Below, piece after piece: positions 59,229 through 64,000 of a stretch of 64,000 nt of DNA. Position 1 is the first letter of the stretch. Each line of letters begins with the position of its first letter. The DNA comes from Methanosuratincola petrocarbonis (GTDB lineage: Archaea > Thermoproteota > Methanomethylicia > Methanomethylicales > Methanomethylicaceae): the NCBI GenBank assembly GCA_030522375.1, contig CP130488.1:434001-498000 (forward strand), written 5' to 3'. The translations under genes were made by a program, and so were the position numbers. The notes beneath the pieces are model-generated. The model worked only from the letters and a program-made list of their open reading frames with translations. It made no database searches and was not told the origin of the DNA.

Positions 59229-60425
59229 ATGCCGCAGATACTGTGCCTATCGATCAGCCACAAAAAGGCCCCAGTCCGAGTACTTGAGAGTTTCGCCATA
59301 AAAGATATCGTCTCTTTCCTTGCGCGCCTTAAGGAGCTTGGGGCAGAGGAATGCGCAGTGATCCAGACCTGCCACAGGGTTGAGATCTATTCTGTGGGCT
59401 CCTGCATAGGGCACAGCGAGCTCAAGGAGTTTCTGGTCTCCAACTCGGGCAGCTGCTGTCCAATTGACATTTATGAGGAGTTTTACGAAGGCGAGGAGAC
59501 GGTAAGGCATCTCTTTTACCTGGCTTCCGGGCTCGAGTCCGTGATTCTTGGGGAGAACGAGGTGCTGCACCAAGTGGAAGAGGCATTCAGGCTAGCCAGT
59601 GGCTCAGGATGCGCTGGAAAGGTCCTAGGGATCATATTCAGGGGGGCTATCAACGCTGGTAGGATGGTGAGGCGCAAGACATCGATCTCAAAAGGCTCGG
59701 TGTCTTTGGGCAACGTAGTCTTGAAGGCTATACTTTTGGAGCTCGGCACATTGGAGGGCAAGAAGATCGTCATAATAGGCGCTGGCAAGATCGGTTGCCT
59801 CATAGCGAAGTCCCTGCCGCGAAAGGGCCCGATCACCGTGTTCATAGCAAACCGGACATACTCGCGCGCAGAGAAGCTGGCGGTCTCGGTCGGCGGGAGG
59901 GCAGTCCGTTTTGAGAGCCTCAGGGAGACAATTGCAGGGGCAGACGCTGTTGTGTGCGCCACTTCCTCTCCTCATCTTGTGCTTCGGCCAAGTGATCTAG
60001 ATCAGCTCGACTCGAGAAAGCGGATCCTGATCATCGATGTTTCGAACCCTCGGGGCGTGGACGAGCGAATAAGGGATTTGGGCTGTGCGAAGCTGATAGA
60101 CTTGGACGAGCTCATACGGATAGCAAGGGAGAATATGAAGAACAGGGAGGAGGCGATGATAAAGGCAAAGGAATTGATCGAGCCTTCTCTAGCGCTAGTA
60201 ATGCATAGGCTGCAGGCTGGGGAACAGAAGAAAAAGTTTGAAGAGGTAATGCGGTGGGCTGAGGAGAGGCGGAGGAAAGCATTGGAGCTCGCCCTGAAGA
60301 AGGGAAGGTTCTCCGAGGAACAGACCAAGGTCATAAGCGACTTCTCGTACATACTTATGCGCGACCTCATCGTGCCGCTATTCGGCGAGAGCGATTTGCA
60401 GGAGGGGCCAACTGGTGGATGCTAG
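59229..60425 (+). CDS. hemA: Glutamyl-tRNA reductase
   Basis: A 398-residue HemA, first enzyme of the C5 route to 5-aminolevulinate. The catalytic Cys is in VIQTCHRVEIYS (classical TCNR is here TCHR), followed by GLESVILGENEVLHQV, the NADPH domain IVIIGAGKIGCLIAK and a helical dimerisation tail. The ATG is about 20-30 nt after the TATA box, so the mRNA is nearly leaderless. It overlaps hemB by 11 nt. Confidence 0.95.
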   Translation: MPQILCLSISHKKAPVRVLESFAIKDIVSFLARLKELGAEECAVIQTCHRVEIYSVGSCIGHSELKEFLVSNSGSCCPIDIYEEFYEGEETVRHLFYLASGLESVILGENEVLHQVEEAFRLASGSGCAGKVLGIIFRGAINAGRMVRRKTSISKGSVSLGNVVLKAILLELGTLEGKKIVIIGAGKIGCLIAKSLPRKGPITVFIANRTYSRAEKLAVSVGGRAVRFESLRETIAGADAVVCATSSPHLVLRPSDLDQLDSRKRILIIDVSNPRGVDERIRDLGCAKLIDLDELIRIARENMKNREEAMIKAKELIEPSLALVMHRLQAGEQKKKFEEVMRWAEERRRKALELALKKGRFSEEQTKVISDFSYILMRDLIVPLFGESDLQEGPTGGC

Positions 60426-61386
60426 AATTACTTCAAGGCTGAGGAAGAGCTACGTTCTAAGGGATCTCGCATGCGAGTCTGATCTCAATCCCAGCAAGTT
60501 CATAATGCCTGTATTCGTGAAGGAGAGCGGAGAGATCGAGAGATCTCGCTGGGGCGGGATGGAGAAGGTCCCTCTCAAGGCCCTTGTGAGTTATCTCGAA
60601 CCGTTGGCGGATGCGGGAATCCGATCTGTTCTGATGTTCGGCCTGCCGTGCTCGAAGGATCCGTCTGGATCTTCAGCCTACGCCGCAGAGGGTGTGGTTC
60701 AGCAGGCAATAAGGGCGGCAAAGGGCTCTTTCCCAGAGATCGCCGTCCTGACTGATGTATGCCTCTGCCAGTACACTGACCATGGTCATTGCGGCATCCT
60801 CGAGGGGGAATCGATAAGCAGGGAAAAGACCCTAAGCGCGCTATCAAAGATAGCTGTCAGCCATGCAGAAGCTGGAGCAGATGTCGTCGCTCCCTCGGCC
60901 ATGGCTGACGGGCAGGTCGCGTCCATAAGGGCTGCGCTGGACGCCTCTGGCTACGATTCGGTCGCAATCATGTCATACTCGGCGAAGTACTGCTCCTCCC
61001 TCTATGCGCCATTCAGGGATGTCGCTTCCTCGGCGCCTTCTTTTGGAGACAGGTCGGCTTACCAGATGGACATACGGAACAGGCGTGAGGCAATAGCCGA
61101 AGCATTAGAGGACATAAGGGAGGGGGCGGATATCGTCATGGTAAAGCCTGCCATAACAAACCTAGACGTAATCAGGGATTTGCGGAAAAGGTTGCTTTGC
61201 CCGATAGCCGCATACCAGGTGAGCGGGGAGTACGCGATGATCAAGGCCTACTCCGACGCAGCAGGCGTATCTGAAGCCCGCGTTGTTCTCGAGATGCTCC
61301 GCTCAATAAGGAGGGCGGGTGCCGACATGATCATCACCTACTTCGCCCCCCAAACGATTGCCTATCTTAGGGAGGTCTGGGATTGA
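60415..61386 (+). CDS. hemB: Porphobilinogen synthase (delta-aminolevulinate dehydratase)
   Basis: A 323-residue HemB with the zinc-type cysteine cluster in DVCLCQYTDHGHCGIL and the two Schiff-base lysines in MSYSAKYCSSLYAPF and MVKPAITNLDVI. It joins two aminolevulinate molecules to porphobilinogen. It has a GTG start inside the end of hemA and is coupled to hemL. Confidence 0.96.
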   Translation: MDARITSRLRKSYVLRDLACESDLNPSKFIMPVFVKESGEIERSRWGGMEKVPLKALVSYLEPLADAGIRSVLMFGLPCSKDPSGSSAYAAEGVVQQAIRAAKGSFPEIAVLTDVCLCQYTDHGHCGILEGESISREKTLSALSKIAVSHAEAGADVVAPSAMADGQVASIRAALDASGYDSVAIMSYSAKYCSSLYAPFRDVASSAPSFGDRSAYQMDIRNRREAIAEALEDIREGADIVMVKPAITNLDVIRDLRKRLLCPIAAYQVSGEYAMIKAYSDAAGVSEARVVLEMLRSIRRAGADMIITYFAPQTIAYLREVWD

Positions 61387-62645
61387 AGTCCGAGACTCTA
61401 TTCAGGCGAGCTACCTCGGTCATGCCTGGCGGCGTGGACAGCCCAGTCAGGCGCTTTGCGCCCTTCCCATTCTTTACGTCCAGGGCCAAGGGCTCAAGGA
61501 TCTTCACAGAGGACGGGAAGTCGCTTATTGACTACTGCCTTGCTTACGGTCCATTGATATTCGGGCATGCGCCCGGATTCTTGGCTGAAGCGGTCGCCAG
61601 GCAGGTGCAAGAGGGCAGCGTCTACGGCACCCCCCACCATGCAGAGGTGGAGCTTGCAGAGGAAGTGGTCCGTTCCGTCCCTTCGATCTCGATGGTTCGG
61701 TTCGTCAACTCCGGGGGGGAGGCTGCCATGAGCGCAATAAGGCTCGCCAGGGCATTCACAAAGAGGAGTAGGATCATAAAGTTCGACGGATGTTACCACG
61801 GCGCGGTCGATCCTTTGCTCGTGGATGGCATAGGCCCCGAAAGGCGCGCCCTCTCTGAAGGGATCACCGAGGCGGTTGTGGGAGAGACTGCAGTGATCCC
61901 CTTCAACGACATAAGCTCGCTTGACATGATCAACGAAGATGTCGCAGGGGTGATAGTGGAACCGGTGATGGGAAACGTTGGGCTTGTGATCCCTGAGGAG
62001 GGTTTCCTTAGGGAGCTAAGGAAGGCATGCACTGCTGCCGGCGCGGTCCTGATATTCGATGAAGTGATAACCGGATTCCGGCTAGCGAAAGGTGGAGCAC
62101 AGCAGCTCTTTGGCGTTTTTCCCGACCTGACTACACTCGGGAAGGTGCTGGGCGGGGGTTTCCCTGTTGGGGCTTTCGGAGGGAGGAAGGAGATAATGGA
62201 GCTGGTCGCCCCCCAGGGGAAAGTTTACAATGCCGGGACTTTCAACGGGAACCCTGTCACAATGGTCGCCGGGCTAAGCGTTCTGAGGATGCTTGATGGC
62301 AACGTTTATTCCAGCTTGTCCAAAAAGACTGATGGGCTATGCTCAGGCATCGGGGACATCCTGGAAGACGAAGGGTTCGACTTCCGGATCAACAAGCTGG
62401 GATCAATATTCACCGTCTTCCTGACGGACCAGCCGGTTAAGGACAAGGCGAGTGCAAAGCGTGCAAGATCAGGCCTGTTCAGCCAGCTCCACAGCGCACT
62501 GCTGGAGAACGGAGTTTACTTCCCCCCTTCGCAGTTCGAGTGCTGCTTCCTGTCGGCGGCACACTCTGTTGACGACATCTCAGCGACACTCGATGCGCTG
62601 TCCAAGTCTGTTAAAGCAATCAAGTCTGGAGGGACCTTGCCATGA
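61383..62645 (+). CDS. hemL: Glutamate-1-semialdehyde 2,1-aminomutase
   Basis: A 420-residue class III aminotransferase-fold enzyme. ATSVMPGGVDSPVRRFAPF at the start, VNSGGEAAMSAIRLAR, IFDEVITGFR and the PLP lysine in LGKVLGGGFPVGAFGGR are diagnostic. It makes aminolevulinate from glutamate semialdehyde. The TTG start overlaps the hemB stop, and the end overlaps hemC by 4 nt. Confidence 0.95.
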   Translation: MKSETLFRRATSVMPGGVDSPVRRFAPFPFFTSRAKGSRIFTEDGKSLIDYCLAYGPLIFGHAPGFLAEAVARQVQEGSVYGTPHHAEVELAEEVVRSVPSISMVRFVNSGGEAAMSAIRLARAFTKRSRIIKFDGCYHGAVDPLLVDGIGPERRALSEGITEAVVGETAVIPFNDISSLDMINEDVAGVIVEPVMGNVGLVIPEEGFLRELRKACTAAGAVLIFDEVITGFRLAKGGAQQLFGVFPDLTTLGKVLGGGFPVGAFGGRKEIMELVAPQGKVYNAGTFNGNPVTMVAGLSVLRMLDGNVYSSLSKKTDGLCSGIGDILEDEGFDFRINKLGSIFTVFLTDQPVKDKASAKRARSGLFSQLHSALLENGVYFPPSQFECCFLSAAHSVDDISATLDALSKSVKAIKSGGTLP

Positions 62646-63553
62646 CCGTAAGGGTTGGGACGCGCGGGTCCAAGCTCGCAATATTGCAGGCAGAATATGT
62701 CTTGGGCAGGCTCAGGGAGATCTGCGATGAAGATTTGTCGATAGTCAAGATAAGGACGTCTGGCGACATTGGCGGTCCTTCGAGACTGCAAAAACTCGGA
62801 ACTGGGATATTCGAGAAAGAGGTCGACGAGGCACTACTGAGGGGCGAGGTTGACTTGGCGGTTCACAGCATGAAGGATGTGCCGACCTCGATACATGATG
62901 GCTTGGTCGTTGCAGCGATCCCCCAGAGGCTGTCTCCGAACGATGTATTCGCCTCTCATGATTACGAAAGCATCGCATCCCTGCCTGAGGGAGGGATCGT
63001 GGGGACCAGCAGCCCGAGGAGAGCCGCGCAGATAAAGTCCTTAAGGCGAGACCTGCAAGTCGCTAGCCTCAGGGGAAATGTCGACACGCGGATCAGGCGC
63101 CTTAAGGAGGGTGCGTTCCAGGGGATAATTGTCGCGGAGGCTGCCCTAGCCAGGATGGGGATAATGGACGTGAAGATGGAACGCCTCCCGACCGATCTGA
63201 TCCCCACAAGCCCAGGGCAGGGGGCTCTGGCTGTCATTGCCAGGAAAGGTGATTCGAGGATGCTTGAACTTGTATCCAAAATAAACTCCGAAGATTCTAT
63301 GGAAGAAGTTGTAGCAGAGAGGGCATTTTTGAGGAGGCTTGGCTGCGGCTGCTCTTCTCCTGTTGGTTGCACAGCCACTGTTTCAGGGCCCAGGTTGATC
63401 ATCTCGTGCGGCCTTTACTCGATCGACGGCGCTTGGTCGAGGACGTTCAAATTTGATTTCCCTAGGGGGGACCCTGAGCTGTGTGGCATTGATGCTGCCG
63501 ATAGGGTGCTGAGCGACTGCGATGTAGCCCGCTTCTGGAGGGGAGGGCGATGA
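62642..63553 (+). CDS. hemC: Hydroxymethylbilane synthase (porphobilinogen deaminase)
   Basis: A 303-residue HemC: VGTRGSKLAILQAEYV, VDLAVHSMKDVPT, GTSSPRRAAQIKSLR, SLRGNVDTRIRRL, and the dipyrromethane-attaching Cys in RRLGCGCSSPVGC. It polymerises four porphobilinogens. It overlaps the SUMT gene (ATGA). Confidence 0.96.
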   Translation: MTVRVGTRGSKLAILQAEYVLGRLREICDEDLSIVKIRTSGDIGGPSRLQKLGTGIFEKEVDEALLRGEVDLAVHSMKDVPTSIHDGLVVAAIPQRLSPNDVFASHDYESIASLPEGGIVGTSSPRRAAQIKSLRRDLQVASLRGNVDTRIRRLKEGAFQGIIVAEAALARMGIMDVKMERLPTDLIPTSPGQGALAVIARKGDSRMLELVSKINSEDSMEEVVAERAFLRRLGCGCSSPVGCTATVSGPRLIISCGLYSIDGAWSRTFKFDFPRGDPELCGIDAADRVLSDCDVARFWRGGR

Positions 63554-64000
63554 AGGGAAAAGTCTACCTTGTCGGGGCTGGCGTGCTTGGGGTGGAGAAC
63601 CTTACGATGCACGCACACCGCCTCATCTCCGAGGCAGATGTGATCCTCTATGATCGGCTGGTGGACTCGTCCCTCCTTAAGCTTGCCAAGCCTGGCGCCG
63701 AGATCGTTTACGCAGGGAAGGAGCCAGGCGATGGTCCGCAGAAACAAAAGGAATTGACTGAGATGATGGTGTGCTATGCTAGGTCAGGAAAGATTGTGGT
63801 CAGGCTAAAGAGCGGCGACCCGTTCGTATTCGGAAGGGGTGGCGAGGAGCTGATCTCTCTTCGTGAGGCTGGCATAGATGCTGAGGTCGTGCCGGGCCTG
63901 ACGTCGGCAGTGGCCCTGCCTACTCTGGCATGCATCCCTTTGACTATGCGGGACATCTCCTCCTCTGTGCTGATCTTGACAGGCCACCTTGCGAAGCCCG
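63550..64000 (+). CDS. cobA: Uroporphyrinogen-III C-methyltransferase (SUMT), truncated by the window end
   Basis: The first 150 residues of a SUMT-type SAM enzyme that makes precorrin-2 for corrinoids, siroheme and F430. LISEADVILYDRLVD, VVRLKSGDPFVFGRGGEEL and VPGLTSAVALPTLACIPLT are typical. The N-terminal glycine loop, usually GAGPGDxxLLT, reads VGAGVLGVENLT here, an unusual change in a conserved SAM-pocket segment. The ATG overlaps the hemC stop, and the frame is open at 64000. A hemD gene is not seen and may follow. Confidence 0.92.
   Translation, partial: MKGKVYLVGAGVLGVENLTMHAHRLISEADVILYDRLVDSSLLKLAKPGAEIVYAGKEPGDGPQKQKELTEMMVCYARSGKIVVRLKSGDPFVFGRGGEELISLREAGIDAEVVPGLTSAVALPTLACIPLTMRDISSSVLILTGHLAKP

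Noticed and set aside
1..64000. tRNA, rRNA, CRISPR, insertion sequences, prophage
   Set aside because: No intergenic stretch looked like a tRNA or rRNA, and no transposase, integrase or repeat-spacer array was found.

Overview
This window is archaeal and reads as part of the genome of a hydrogen-dependent, methanol-using methanogen. The evidence is a mevalonate kinase, archaeal TATA-type promoters (several apparently leaderless), an AbrB-PhoU phosphate regulator, and a full methanol:coenzyme M methyl-transfer set (MtaA, MtaB, MtaC and a RamA-type activase). No mcr, rRNA or tRNA gene was found, so methanogenesis and exact lineage are inferred. Gene content made me think first of Methanomethylicia (Verstraetearchaeota, Thermoproteota), with other methylotrophic lineages as alternatives. 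Genes are dense, with frequent ATGA/GTGA overlaps, GTG and TTG starts, and AT-rich gaps between transcription units.

Layout. 0-8.4 kb: a ferredoxin:thioredoxin reductase-rubredoxin fusion, a 50-residue protein, DUF169, DinB, an orphan GcvT, and two MoeA paralogues (one fused to a solute-binding-like domain). 8.5-18.4 kb: a class III aminotransferase, TldD/PmbA, mevalonate kinase, a CxxCxxxCC protein, a DUF4430 protein and ECF S-component that share a promoter/operator design, Mrp/ApbC, GNAT, an MFS carrier and PurB. 18.5-35 kb: the methanol and energy island. It has an AceTr-type membrane protein, MtaA with a glycine-rich repeat insertion, a CobW-type GTPase, a URO-D-fold protein lacking metal-binding cysteines with an orphan partner, RamA, MtaCB, and a nine-gene membrane complex. 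That complex combines a group 4 [NiFe] hydrogenase with an HdrB-type protein (two complete CCG motifs) and a four-cluster ferredoxin. 35-49.5 kb: a frameshifted regulator, PurM, aminotransferases, a nitroreductase, the AbrB-PhoU/pstSCAB-phoU locus, an ion-transporter permease, a frameshifted AceTr gene, PrsW and a thioredoxin. 49.5-59 kb: a minus-strand purine operon purF-purF'-purD-purT-purE-purS-purL-purQ in which the second PurF has lost its glutaminase residues. 59.2-64 kb: hemA-hemB-hemL-hemC-SUMT, the start of the pathway to corrinoids and F430, cut by the window end.

How it fits together: MtaB and MtaC take the methyl group from methanol, MtaA passes it to coenzyme M, RamA re-reduces oxidised corrinoid, the tetrapyrrole operon and the putative ECF/DUF4430 uptake pair would supply corrinoid, and the membrane complex could link H2 or ferredoxin oxidation to heterodisulfide reduction and ion pumping. 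A 19-bp operator-like palindrome occurs at the DUF4430 gene, the ECF gene and the mtaB/hydrogenase intergenic region, and suggests common control.

The strongest candidates for something new are the hydrogenase-HdrB complex, the shared operator, and the tandem PurF pair.
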